A DNA stretch of 64,000 bases from Symsagittifera roscoffensis (taxonomy: Eukaryota > Xenacoelomorpha > Acoela > Convolutidae). The translations under genes and the position numbers were made by a program. Shown here piece by piece: positions 11,761 to 21,933 of this stretch (the stretch's first letter is position 1; the number at the start of each line of letters is the position of its first letter). The stretch is from NCBI RefSeq assembly GCF_963678635.1, contig NC_087071.1, forward strand, positions 33,892,548 to 33,956,547, given 5' to 3'. Below the pieces are notes generated by a model, which was given only the letters and a program-made list of their open reading frames with translations, had not been told where the DNA came from and ran no database searches.

Positions 11761-11893
11761 GTAAATGCATTTATCCTGGCTGCAGTTTTTCGAGATTCAT
11801 TTTTGCTCTATTTGGAACAAAAAGACTTTTCATTTTGAAAAAAAACTTTAAAAAATAAGCTCGTATTTGATTTGATATGATAGAAGGATGTAC

Positions 11894-12052
11894 CTGCGAG
11901 CAGTAGAAAACTGTTTGGCAACCAGTGCATGCTCTGGCATTACTCTGTTGACAAACATTGCAAGTTGACAATAATTCTCGATAAGATGTTGAAAAACTTT
12001 GTAACCATGTTGAACTTGGTTGCGTCAGCTCCTGATTCTGTTGCTGATCCAT
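11894..12052 (-). CDS. MYND zinc-finger protein 1, exon 1 (53 codons)
   Basis: The ATG at 12,052 opens a Gln/Ser-rich leader followed by C31-x2-C34-x7-C42-x2-C45-x5-C51, the first five metal ligands of a MYND finger. The exon ends in TCG-CAG followed by GTACAT, a good donor on a codon boundary. Joining to 4,342 gives C51-x3-C55-x7-H63-x3-C67, so all eight ligands fall at canonical spacing. That is the main evidence for the long intron. The reading frame continues past the donor for about 40 codons but loses all similarity. A TTG six bases upstream of the ATG is unlikely to be the start. The gypsy-like element begins only 1.2 kb upstream, so the native promoter may be displaced or short. Confidence 0.85.
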
Positions 12053-13259
12053 GCTCAACTTTTTGTTTGAATAATGATGTTTTTTGCAACAAAAAAAGTA
12101 GCTGTGATGGTGAGAATGTAAAGCACTTTTGCGTTAAGTTTAAGCAACGAACTGAAAGTAAAATTAAGCAAAAAAATAACAATAAAAGCACCATATAAAA
12201 CTTGTGATTTAATTTGTGAATCAAACATGTTAAAGCAAGAGGCGCACCATGAAAAATGGTGCTTTGCAAATGAGTCGACAGAACATGAAGGCAAAAAATA
12301 AAAGACAAAAGACAACGAAAAGTATAAATTTTATTTGATGTTATCGTTGCCGCGTCGAGATACCGCTCAAAAACGTTCTTATACTTAACTTACCCATAAG
12401 CTTATGAAAATCGATATTTTTTGTTTTTCTGCTCTTGGACCCAATCTGCTCTTAGAATATTCTGCTCATTGACTGGCCACCGAGCAAGCTAATGAGAAAA
12501 AAATTGTTATTGCATTCAGCTTGTATACATTCGATGGGCTTACTATTTCTCAGAAGTGCATTTAAATAATTGTGTGCATATAAAACTAACGTGAGAATAA
12601 ATAAATAAGACGAAAGGACATTAGATCGACCCGGAATCAAGACGACAAAAGAGCGTCAAAACATTTAAATTGAACCATTTAAATTCTGGATGCTGATGTT
12701 TTCTCAGAGATACCATAGCGAAAATGCATGTATCGTAGCCTATCGTTCAATCTGTATATCGTTTAAACACCATCAGAAATGGTTGTCGTCGTATTTGTTG
12801 GATATACGTGTCCAAATGTCCGAACGAATACGGTTTTTGTCTTTATTGTTTTTGTTTTAATTGTCGGACAACATGAGTATTGTTTTGTAGCATTAGGTAC
12901 AACATCACGTAAGTACACAGATAAAAAATCTCACAAAATTTAGGTTTCTATATCTCCGACCGTTTTTGCGATGCGTAAATTACCATATTAAACCGCAGAT
13001 AATTCTAAAGTTAATCTCAAAAATCTTAGTTTTAGAACGGTATCTCAAATATACATAGATTATTTCCTAAGTTTTCTGCCTATTAACTTGTTTTCTTACA
13101 CTGATCTACATACTGGCTCTGCACATTCGAGTATATATACATTCTAAAGTTGTATTTTGCAAATTTATCCGACAAATTGTCGTTTGATGCAAAAAATCGT
13201 ATAAAATACACATTTTTTCAGTATATCGAATGATTTCACACTATTAAAAATAATCGTGT
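12053..13259. other. 5' flank of MYND gene 1, no gene seen
   Basis: AT-rich DNA between the MYND start codon and the retroelement 3' LTR. It must contain the native promoter of the MYND gene unless the retroelement replaced it, but no clear core promoter could be picked out. A short hairpin GCACCAT/ATGGTGC lies near 12,243-12,262. Short open frames on both strands overlap each other and look accidental. Confidence 0.4.
13256..13259. repeat. Target-site duplication GTGT (left)
   Basis: Matches GTGT at 32,135-32,138 on the other side of the element. Four bases is a usual size for Ty3/gypsy and errantivirus integration. Confidence 0.85.
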
Positions 13260-13669
13260 TGAGTTAGGACCGATGTGGTTAACTCATAGAGTAATTTCGG
13301 ATAGGGTACACCGTCTGCTCGTCACGCTATCTTATTTTCGGCCGGATAGATTCGTGCAACTTCTTTGTCTAATACCGATCCTAATCTTACTCTTATACTA
13401 TCTAGTCTCAGGGTGTTTAACTAGTCTCTGCTAGGCTCAATAGATCTAGGGTATACTGGTTTATTGCGGCTGCTGAAGTTCTCTTGGAGAGGCAACTAAG
13501 TTCTAAGTTAAATTCAAATCTCTCTGGTGCTGAAATTACAAGTAATTTCAGCACTTACAAATAAGTGGGTTGTTAGTTAGATGGATCATGATTGGTTAAT
13601 ATTAAATACTTTACAGTGGTAAAATATCTAATTTATCCAATCATAAAATATAGTTTAGATCAGGTTCCA
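13260..13669 (-). repeat. 3' LTR of retroelement copy 1
   Basis: 410 bp, TG...CA ends. On the sense (minus) strand it holds a polyadenylation signal AATAAA at 13,465-13,460 and a perfect 13-bp inverted repeat with a 2-base spacer at 13,527-13,554 (GTGCTGAAATTAC / GTAATTTCAGCAC), also present in the other two LTRs in the window. The sequence next to its inner edge (sense ...CCGGATGGG) is only weakly purine-rich, so the polypurine tract is short or not obvious. Confidence 0.95.
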
Positions 13670-15189
13670 CCCATCCGGGTTTTACAGAGTTTTTTAGAAT
13701 TATCTTTCTGCAATTTAAAGGATGGATGATGGACGTTGGTATTTGGCGAACATCGTGTTCTTGTCCGGTTTCTCTTGTTAGAGAAGTTCCAGGACGCTGG
13801 AGTGAGGGGCATCAATCGTTGTGTCTTCTTATGACAACGATGGTGTTTCCCAATGAAATCAATCTGATTTCAGAATGGTTTGCTATGACGGGTTTTTCTG
13901 TTTTATGTAGAGAACTTCTTTTGTGTTCGACCTCGTCTGGGAATGGCGTGGAGATTGTGCGTGGAGGGAATGCCTTGTAACTCGGATCTGTACGTATACT
14001 TGAACATCGAGGTGGTCATTGGTCTAGTTCAATGAAGTCCTTTTCTGCGAAGTCAAGTGGTTCTCTAAATCCTTTGAGTTTGTGATTGTGGACGGCATAT
14101 CGGTTTGTGGTTGGCCATTCTTTTTTAAGTGTAGTGGGGTCATTTTGTCTTTGGATGTTCGTCTTTGTTGTTGTGTGCTGATCTATATACTGCAAGGTAT
14201 AGTTTACATTTTATAAAATTTTTATTAGTTCAGTTTTTAATTATGATTTTGGTTAGCTGTTTTCACAAAAGCATTTTGTTTTAGTTCGGTTATTTTGAAG
14301 AGTTACTCACCCTTGAGTGCCTCTTATTAAAAATAGAAGTGTGGTTACAAAGCGTGGATGTAGCGCGGTGGGTTAGGCCGGCTACAGAGCATGCTCAGGA
14401 CGTCCTCTCTGGTGGGTTAGGCCAGGAGTGGGAGTATGATTTCGTGCGGTTTCTGTGAGAGGTCCTGTTATGTGATAACATTTTATGTTGGGTTTATGGT
14501 GGTTTTTCTTATGTTTCGTTGGTTGTGTCCTTTTTTAAAAAATCAAATTGTTTTTGGTATGGGTTTGTCTTTCGACTTTTTTGTGTTTTGTTATTTCTTT
14601 CTTAGACTTTATAATAGTCTTCAAAAAAATAAATTATCCAGTTTTAAACTGCGTTAATCCGGTTTGGGTACCGTTGGTTTTCTTTTCTTAGTCATGCTGT
14701 TATTCTATGATTTGTGGTGTTTAGTAGGCTGCGTTGGTTAGTTTTGTTTAGTATATAATTCCTTTCCAACCGGGTTAAAGGAAAGTTTGAAACTTGTTAT
14801 CGCGTGTTAGAGTTGTTGAGTGTGAAAGCTTGAAACTGAAATTCATTATTTAAACAATTCTTCGTGGGCGAGCTGTGCGAGTTTGGATAGAATTCTTGTG
14901 CGAGTGAATGAAAATATCAAAAGGTTAGTACTGCATTTTCATTTTATCAATTTACTACATAGAATTTTAATTTTACTGCTTGTTTTGGGGAAAAATTAAA
15001 TTACAAATTTTCATTTTTTATGAAATTTACTGCTTTTGGGGAAACAGTTTATAAATCAATTTACTACATTTACTATAAATTTATAGTTTATCTTGTGGAA
15101 AATATTAGTGAAGTGAAGAATTTTAACAAGTTTATTTTTTATTTTGCTTTTTTGTTTCTTCAGTTGATCCTGGTATGAAGACTAAAGAT
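13670..15189 (-). other. 3' untranslated region of retroelement copy 1 with GC-rich island
   Basis: 1.5 kb between the intron after the last ORF and the 3' LTR. The notable part is 14,360-14,425, a GC-rich island in an AT-rich element: GGTGGGTTAGGCC occurs twice (14,367-14,379 and 14,411-14,423) around the palindromes GAGCATGCTC (14,387-14,396) and GGACGTCC (14,398-14,405). The same layout occurs in copy 2. A Lys/His-rich frame without ATG ends inside the island. In this copy it is cut by a TAA at 14,535-14,537. Confidence 0.6.
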
Positions 15190-15267
15190 CTAAATGAAAC
15201 ATGAGTAAAGAATGGTTAGTATTTATTTCAAATTTATTAGTGAAAAATATGTATAAATTATACTTAC
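15190..15267 (-). other. Predicted 78-nt intron just after the last ORF (copy 1)
   Basis: Sense strand: CAG|GTAAGTAT donor directly behind the TAA of the unknown ORF, a perfect TACTAAC branch site (15,221-15,215) and a TTTCATTTAG acceptor ending at 15,190. All three signals are kept in copy 2 (50,137-50,211) although the bases between them differ. An intron downstream of a stop codon is unusual; the donor could also serve another, spliced mRNA. Confidence 0.7.
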
Positions 15268-15270
15268 CTG

Positions 15271-17064
15271 TTAGTCGTCGGGGAAAAAACCGTGGGGGAA
15301 GATGTCGTGTATTATGTCGGAGTTTGTTAGTAATTTTGCTAGTATGCGAATGATGTTTTTAGTTTGAAGCAGTGGCCAAAGCAATTGAAGTGCTTTAATA
15401 GTTTTTAGTTCTTCAGTGCCAACTGCAAACTCATAAGGTGTGTTTTGAATGAGGTTATATAATTTGTGATTGTATTTAGTGTTGTGGATGAATTCTAATA
15501 TTGGGATTTCTATAGGTTGGATAAATTCATGTGGGATAAGGAAGGGTCTGGATTCTTCTGCGTTAAAGGTCTTCGTGATGGGACAAAATATATACATTTG
15601 GGTTATGGGATCATAATTGCGGAGGATGCCGTGAAAGTTAGTATCTTTGATGCAATATGTGAAATTAAGAAAAAATGGTGAAGTGTATTTAGAGTTAAGA
15701 AACTGAAAACGGTGGTGTGGTTGTCTAGATGGAGTGTGTAGGTCAAAATGATTTTGTATGAAGCGATAATATGTATATGTGTGGGTTTGTTTAGTGCGTA
15801 ACATAATGTCGTGTGAGCAGTGCAAATCGCGTTCATGTGGTGCAAGGAGGTGGAAGGTTAGTGAAAATAATTGAAATTTTTCTTTAAAACTTTCGTAAGC
15901 TTGCATGTCGGTTAGTGCTTCAGAAATGATGTGGTCAAATTTTCGATCAAATATATTGAGTGTAAATACATATGGTGTTTTGATGAAGAATTTTTCTGTT
16001 AGTTGTGGGTTAGCGAAGCGATCATCATCTAAAAATTGGTCTTGGTTAGTTCGTATGATGTTATGATCGTAATATTCTAGCGTAAATTCGTTAGCTCGGG
16101 GTGCAGTAAATGTTTTTAGTGATTTTTTATATCCTATATAAGTAAATTGTCTATGTGTTAGTGGTGTGGTGAGTCGATATAGCATATCTTGATTTCTTTC
16201 TATATCGTCATGAGTATTAGATAATGGTAGGCAAAGGGGATTAGTAAAATGATAATATGTTGTCCAATGAAGTGTAGGCATTAAAACATGTTCATCTACA
16301 AAGCTACGTGTGTCGTTAGTGTCATGAGGGGTGTTTAAAGTATATTGTGGAAATGAAGGTAAGGTGATTGCTAGAAAATCTTTCGTGTTAGTGTGATGTG
16401 GATGATTAATGTATTCACGGGCTGTTCCTGGTTTGGTTGGGAATGGATGGTTTGGGAATTTTCTTTTAAAAGTGCGATAAGCTCTATTAGTGCTTTTTGA
16501 TGATTCGGTGGAAGTGGATGATTGTGCTAATGATGCAGAATAAGCTGAAGAGGGTGTAGGGGTAGGTGGGTTTGAGGATTCTATTGTGGAAGAAATCTGA
16601 TTTATAGTGGGGCTGTTAGGGTGTAATAGTTGTTGTTGTAGGGTGATAAAATTATCGAGTTCTTGGGAGATTTGGGGAATATCTGGAGAATTGGATGATC
16701 GGTCTGAATGAAATGAAGAGTAGGTTGGGGTGACTTGTGAAGCATAAGAGGGTGTAGAAATGGATGGGAGTGGGTTATTTGGTGGGATTGATTGAAAAGG
16801 GGGTTTTGAAAAAATTGAGGAGTTGGTTTGAAAATTATTGGATGGAGATGGTTCATCAGGGGTTTCAATATTAGGGTTATTGAGTAGTGAAATGGAGTGT
16901 AAAACTGAAATATTTGAATTAGTGTCTGAATTCATGCCTGATGTTATATTTATAGTTGGGAAATCGGGTGGCGGGAAAGCAAAAAGTGGAATTATTGTAA
17001 TTGGAGTGTTGAGGTTGGTTGGATGGGAATTTGAGCGGTGTAGGGATCCAAGTTGTCGGCTCAT
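15271..17064 (-). CDS. Unknown large 3' ORF of the retroelement (597 codons, copy 1)
   Basis: Starts at an ATG overlapping the env stop as ATGA, a layout that could allow coupled termination and re-initiation. The first roughly 200 residues are low-complexity and rich in Ser, Thr, Pro and Asn. From about residue 195 (NRAYRTFKRKFPNHPF) to the end the sequence is globular, His/Tyr/Phe-rich, with few cysteines and no signal peptide or membrane segment. No family was recognised. Copy 2 carries the same protein, with the change concentrated in the disordered half and the globular half nearly identical, which argues for selection on a real protein. The likely native C-terminus is this copy's (…FFPDD), because copy 2 is shifted near its end. 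Position after env suggests a late or accessory product; function unknown. Confidence 0.75.
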   Translation of the reverse strand: MSRQLGSLHRSNSHPTNLNTPITIIPLFAFPPPDFPTINITSGMNSDTNSNISVLHSISLLNNPNIETPDEPSPSNNFQTNSSIFSKPPFQSIPPNNPLPSISTPSYASQVTPTYSSFHSDRSSNSPDIPQISQELDNFITLQQQLLHPNSPTINQISSTIESSNPPTPTPSSAYSASLAQSSTSTESSKSTNRAYRTFKRKFPNHPFPTKPGTAREYINHPHHTNTKDFLAITLPSFPQYTLNTPHDTNDTRSFVDEHVLMPTLHWTTYYHFTNPLCLPLSNTHDDIERNQDMLYRLTTPLTHRQFTYIGYKKSLKTFTAPRANEFTLEYYDHNIIRTNQDQFLDDDRFANPQLTEKFFIKTPYVFTLNIFDRKFDHIISEALTDMQAYESFKEKFQLFSLTFHLLAPHERDLHCSHDIMLRTKQTHTYTYYRFIQNHFDLHTPSRQPHHRFQFLNSKYTSPFFLNFTYCIKDTNFHGILRNYDPITQMYIFCPITKTFNAEESRPFLIPHEFIQPIEIPILEFIHNTKYNHKLYNLIQNTPYEFAVGTEELKTIKALQLLWPLLQTKNIIRILAKLLTNSDIIHDIFPHGFFPDD

Positions 17065-19678
17065 CGTGGGCTAAAAAAATTATTATTTTGAGACTGAAAA
17101 GCGGTGGTATGGGGTTGTTCGATAATTGGTTCATATGTATTTTCATCTTGTGAATGATGTGTTATTATATGTTGCATGGGACTTTGCGATATGTTTGGTC
17201 TAAAATTTGGATTATGTGTTATTGCTAAATTTCGAAAATTTCGTGGGGCTAGGGATAATGGATGGTTATGTGGTAGGGGTGGCAACTGTGGTGCTGTAGG
17301 CGTTATTTCTATATTATTATGTTCTTCGTCGTACGTGTTCTGTCTTGTCGCTATTTTTGTGTTATATTCTTTTATTTGTGCGTCTAAAAGAATTTTGTTT
17401 ATTGATGATGAAAAAATTCCAAAAAATCCTGCAAATAGTATGCGTGCTACACTTGCTTGTCTATTTACTTGTGTGTGTATAGCGCATGTATTATAGATTC
17501 CTTTTAAAAGTGAGAAAAGAAATCCTATAAAGTTAAACATTGCGTATAAAATAGTTAATTTTTCTAAGATGTAATAGGGCCATCCTAGAAAATCAAGAAT
17601 TTCATTTTTTAGTGTAACAAAGCTAAAAATATTTATGGGTGAGATATCTTGTGGTCGGTATTTTTCACCATTTAGATATATATAGTCTTTAATGTCTTTA
17701 AAATATCCGCTATAATCTTGTGTATAGATATCTGCAAATCCTGCTGTTTCGACAAGTTTGCGTAAGTTTTGATCAATTGATTGTCTTTGTATAGTGTCCA
17801 TTTGTGTTAATAATTCTTGGAATTGTTGTGTTCTAATGTGATGTTGGATATCGGATTTTGAATATATTCCAATTGATTGTAAATCGATATTTGGGTTTCG
17901 AGCAATAGCTCTAATGCTTTCAGGTGAAAATTTTTTGAGTGATTGCATTAATGTGGGGTATGGGGTAAGAAGGTAATATTTATCTTCATCAGGGTTCAGT
18001 TGTACTACATTGTGGCTATTTTCTGATCCACATGGGACTGCGGTATCCCAGAAATATGTTCGTCTTGAAAGTGTGTCAACGAAATGTACTTTATTCTTAT
18101 AAAAGATAGGGATTCTTTTATAGCATCGTTTATCTTCAAAAACATATAGTGGTGATACTTTTTTGGTACAGGTATAAAACCATAAAATGTTTCCTTCGTA
18201 ATCTAAAAAATTTGATCTATTTCCTGATAGTAAATATCCTGCGTAGGGTATTTTTAATACTGCTAGTGCAAGTGATTGTAGGATTTGTGTCCGTTCTAAT
18301 TCGCATAGTTGGTGAAGTGTTTCTAATTCAGAGAGTGACATTTCCTGAAAAATTCGACTAATTGTGTAGTCTAGTTTCATATCTAAGTGAATATCATAGT
18401 GAATATTACCAAAATAAGAATTATTCATTAGTGATAGTTCTTGTAAGCGTGTGCTTCTAGTGTCATGTGGCTTTAGATGTCCACCAGGTTGACCATTACT
18501 TTTTGAAAGTTAACTGGTATATATGATGTTCCTTCGTTTAGAGGATGACCTGTGGCATAAGGGTCAATTTTTATTTTTCCAGTGGTCATGTCGAAACCTT
18601 TTTCGTATTCAACTAATATTTCAGAATATTGTGTTTTGTAAAGTGGGTTTCTGTATTTGCATGCAAGTTCTATTTCTTGATATATTTGAAAACGTGTCAA
18701 TTTATTTTCTATATTGTGGATGTTTCTAAAATCAGTACTTTGTTTTCGTGATGGATTTACTTGTTCATATGGAATTGATTGTATGAAATATTTCTCGTGA
18801 AATTTTATCATTCGAGCGTGTATTTTTGCTACTTGAAATGTTGTACATGTATCTTCGGGAAACCAAACAATTGTTGCTTGTGTTCGTGTTGTAGGGTCAC
18901 AATAACCTTGATCGTTTTTACAAGGTAATCTAATTCCTTGATAGATCATTGTGTTGTCAGATAAATCTCGTGTGAGTTGTATTTTTTCGAGTTGTATTTT
19001 CCAATCGAAAAACATTATTTCTTGATATCCTTTAATTTTGTGTCTGCTTTGCAGTTTGATAAGTTATTTATACCAATGTGTGGTATCCAGTGTTTATCGT
19101 GTATGTCATAAGTTAATCTTCCGTGTGCGCCGTTGTATGGGTATTTTTCATCTAGTTTTATATGTCCTTGATATCTTTCAAGTTCTGCTTGATGTACAGA
19201 ATCTGCAAAAACTTGGAAATATACTAATTTTCTGTCGGTGTTTTTATTTCTTGTGATTTTTAGTCTGAGTAACTCGTTTTTACAATCTTCGGGATTGAGA
19301 TGTAAAAGTCGTTCGATATTACTCTGGTAGAATGATTCGTGGTCAAGTCGGTTTTTATTTCCATTTGAGACTTGTGAACAATGTACTTTCTTTTCGGAAA
19401 ATGTTGCCGTGAATTTGTATCCTATAATTGTTGTTGCTCGGGCTTTTGAATAGAGTGTCGCTATTATATTTGTAGTTTCTATAGCTTGTGGTTCTGTTTC
19501 GCATTGTGATACTTGATTTATTGCATATTTGTGTAGTGTTTTTTGTTCATTTTCTTCACAATCGTAATGTGTTACTAATAAGTCTTGGGGTCCTGTGCGG
19601 GGAGAAGGATTTATATTCTGATTGGAAATTACTAGAAAAAAGAGTTAGAGAAAAATTAATTTTTTTTAGAATATACAT
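17061..19678 (-). pseudogene. env: Envelope glycoprotein gene, copy 1 (frameshifted)
   Basis: Homologous along its length to the intact 871-codon env of copy 2. It is broken here: an indel a few codons after the ATG at 19,678 disrupts the signal peptide, and the rest lies in different frames, chiefly 19,015-18,473 and 18,428-17,061. The last segment keeps the ectodomain end, the hydrophobic region near the C-terminus and the Pro/His/Asn-rich tail, and overlaps the next ORF by the ATGA arrangement. Disabled as a protein in this copy. Confidence 0.85.
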
Positions 19679-20807
19679 GTGTATGATAATCCTGAATATG
19701 GATTATAAAATGTGATGTAACCAATTGTCTTTTTGGTATATCTGTCGTATTTATATATTACTTCAGTAGTTATAAATGGTGGTGGTAGTGATTGAGCTGT
19801 TATATTTGGTGGGTTTAATGGGTAAGGATGTTGAGCAAAGTTGTTTAGTTTAACCGTGATTTCAAATTTTAATTGAAGACTATTTTGTTGGAGTATTTGG
19901 ATGTTATGATCACAAATGTCTTCGTGGATATCTTGTCTATATTGTAATCTATTAAGTGCCCAGTTGTGGAGTCGGTTACTTTCTGGGTGCTGTCCAAATA
20001 ATGGTGGGGGTGCTGTGAATGTATTCCAGTCTAATCTTAGAGGGATATTTGTTGATGATTGTTCTCGATATCTAGCGTCGAGATTATTTGGGAAATTCAA
20101 AGGGAAAGGTGTCGGTGAAATTTGGCTTATTGATGGTGTTGATGGTAGTGACAATGTTTCTGGTATTGATGATGATGTTGTTGTATCGGTAGAAATATCT
20201 ATTGGATCATTTATTAAATTGGGTTCACCTTGTGTGAATGATTGTGTTGTCCAATATGGTAGTCGTGATGTTTGGTTTGGAGGGTTCAAGGGATTTTCAC
20301 GTATTTGTTCAGATGTTGGTGTTGAACCTAAGTAATCTGAGGGTAGACTTGAGGTGCTACGTTGTGAAAGAAGCGTAGGGGTTTCTGGTAATATACCAAT
20401 TGGGTTTTCCGGAGTACTTTGTGATGGGGATTGGGGTATATCAAAATGAACTTGGGGGGTTTGAAAATTTCTGTTTCGTCGTGGATGTATAATTTGTCTA
20501 TTTATTTCAACTGTATTTTGATTTCGACTAACATATCGTATTCTACTTAATTCTTGTGGTAGTGTTGGCTACAAGTTATATGTTGGTTCACTTAGAGGTG
20601 CTTGTCGTTGAACTGGTTCTAGTGGTTCAAATAAGCGAGCGTGTCGTTCTTCAAAGGTATATGGGTTATCTTGGAAAGAAATTCGTGTAGATGTTTGAGG
20701 TTTTTTGGTAGTTGTAGGTGGTGTCGGGTTTTCTTGGGATGATGTCGGTGAAGACTGGTTGTGTGATTGTTGGTTAGCAATTTTTGAGGGTTTTTTATTG
20801 ATTTCTT
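19666..20807 (-). pseudogene. Pro/Ser/Thr-rich ORF upstream of env, no ATG (copy 1)
   Basis: An open frame of about 380 codons that ends 13 nt inside the env start, so it overlaps env in another frame. Composition is Pro, Ser, Thr, Asn and Gln-rich over the first two thirds, then a more ordered end with PLFGQHPESNRLHNWALNRLQ and IGYITFYNPYSG. No ATG occurs in the frame, so it would have to be reached by splicing (an acceptor-like TTTTTCACTAAAAG precedes it) or by frameshifting from the tiny ORF upstream. This copy has one stop (TAG, 20,571-20,569) where copy 2 has a sense codon. Copy 2 has its own stop elsewhere, so the ancestral frame was open. Function unknown. Confidence 0.6.
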
Positions 20808-20833
20808 TTAGTGAAAAAAAATTTATGTTTATT

Positions 20834-20998
20834 TTAGTATTCTTCTAGAAAAAGGTTTAAAAGGATTGTTGCTAAGGCGAATGTTATGACTGCTTTCTGT
20901 ATACATTTGCATATTGTCAAGATGAGGGATGATAAAAATGTTATAAAAATTACAAATAGTAAAAAAATATCTGTTCTACTAAAAATGGTTCGTATCAT
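20834..20998 (-). CDS. Small membrane ORF B (54 codons, copy 1)
   Basis: ATG to TAA, 54 residues. Met-Ile-Arg-Thr-Ile-Phe is followed by a hydrophobic stretch (about residues 11-29, IFLLFVIFITFLSSLILTI), a short Cys/Lys loop, and a second hydrophobic stretch ending in an acidic tail (LEEY). Copy 2 has the same protein with a few conservative changes and a four-residue extension. It looks like a viroporin-sized hairpin membrane protein. No homologue was recognised. Confidence 0.55.
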   Translation of the reverse strand: MIRTIFSRTDIFLLFVIFITFLSSLILTICKCIQKAVITFALATILLNLFLEEY

Positions 20999-21084
20999 TT
21001 AGATAAGTTTTATGTCTCGTACCTGTGAATATGGTCAATGGCTTTTGAGAGTTGGAGGTATAGTTCAAATATGGAATAGAAAAT

Positions 21085-21225
21085 TTAAAAAATATTGCAA
21101 AAAATTATTAAGATTATTACAAAAGCTTCAAAGGTATCAAAAAGAAATATGAATAAAATCTTAAATATTGTTAAAAAGTTTATGAAAATGTTGAGTATTA
21201 TGTTGACTGATCGAGAGAAGAGCAT
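21085..21225 (-). pseudogene. Small membrane ORF A, truncated (46 of about 71 codons, copy 1)
   Basis: Starts at the ATG at 21,225. It is Ile/Phe/Leu-rich with two hydrophobic stretches. A TTA-to-TAA change stops it at codon 47, whereas copy 2 reads on to 71 codons. After the stop the frame remains open and similar to copy 2, so this is a recent nonsense mutation. It lies directly upstream of ORF B. Confidence 0.5.
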
Positions 21226-21933
21226 TTAAGAAATGGCTTCTTGATCGAATATTTTTTGTTGTTTGGGGCAATTTTCAAGTGTGGTCGAATTATTTATTGG
21301 TTTTTTGACAAGTGGGTTGAGTTTTGTGAAAAATTGTTGGGGGCGAATTTTATGGTGTTTGGGAGGTCTTCTTTTACTTTAATTTTATTTGTCAAGTGAT
21401 CTGGGGTATTTTTGAGATTTTTATACTTTAGGCTAATTAAATATGGTCGTTCTTTTACTTTAGGCTAATTTAACGTTTGGGGGGTATTTGAGGTCTGAGT
21501 TGGGGAAATATTGTTGATCTTTGGGTTATTAGATAAGGGAGGGTTATGATATTATGGTGATATTTATTTTAGTTGTCAAGTTTGAGTGGTTTGCTTATTT
21601 TTGACCTGGAGGTCGTAAAGTTATAGTTATAGATATGCCTGGAGTTTAATATCTTTCGTCTAATTGGTTTGTGTTAGAGTTATAAGAGGTGACGGATTGA
21701 ATGAATTTTATTGGCTAATTTTGAACTAGAATCGCTGCATGTTTGTCAGCATGTTATTTTGAAAAATGAAAGTTTAAAATGTTTCAGAGGTGCAAAGATT
21801 ATTGATAGTAAAATTAAAGTTGTTTTTGAAATTCAACTTTCTTTAATATTTTAGATTGTGGAATGAATGTTTTGTAGTTTTTGCGTGGTTGAGTTCTAAG
21901 TCGTGATGACTCTCTATGTTCTGATTTCTCTAA
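21226..21933 (-). other. Non-coding spacer between integrase and small ORFs (copy 1)
   Basis: About 700 bp without a credible frame in either copy. It contains a duplicated motif TACTTTAGGCTAAT (near 21,424 and 21,456), also duplicated in copy 2. It could hold splice acceptors or regulatory RNA for the downstream genes. Nothing more definite is seen. Confidence 0.4.

Larger units (their letters stand above)
4343..11893 (-). other. 7.55-kb intron of MYND gene 1, loaded with repeats
   Basis: GT donor at 11,893-11,892 and AG acceptor at 4,344-4,343, inferred from the in-phase reconstruction of the MYND finger. It contains nine recognisable short transposon copies (families A, B and C, 4,951-8,741), a dispersed repeat near 9,030-9,180 and a diverged tandem duplication (about 9,867-11,760). 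No host gene is seen inside. The open frames here are repeat-derived. Confidence 0.75.

Noticed and set aside
12055-12315. Hydrophobic frames opposite and upstream of MYND exon 1
   Set aside because: Several overlapping frames on both strands in the same AT-rich stretch, none with a recognised motif or conserved partner.
14360-14425. tRNA-like gene in the GC-rich island
   Set aside because: TAGCGCGGTGGGTTAGGCC looks like an A box, but no anticodon arm, T arm with GGTTCGA or CCA-compatible acceptor stem could be placed.
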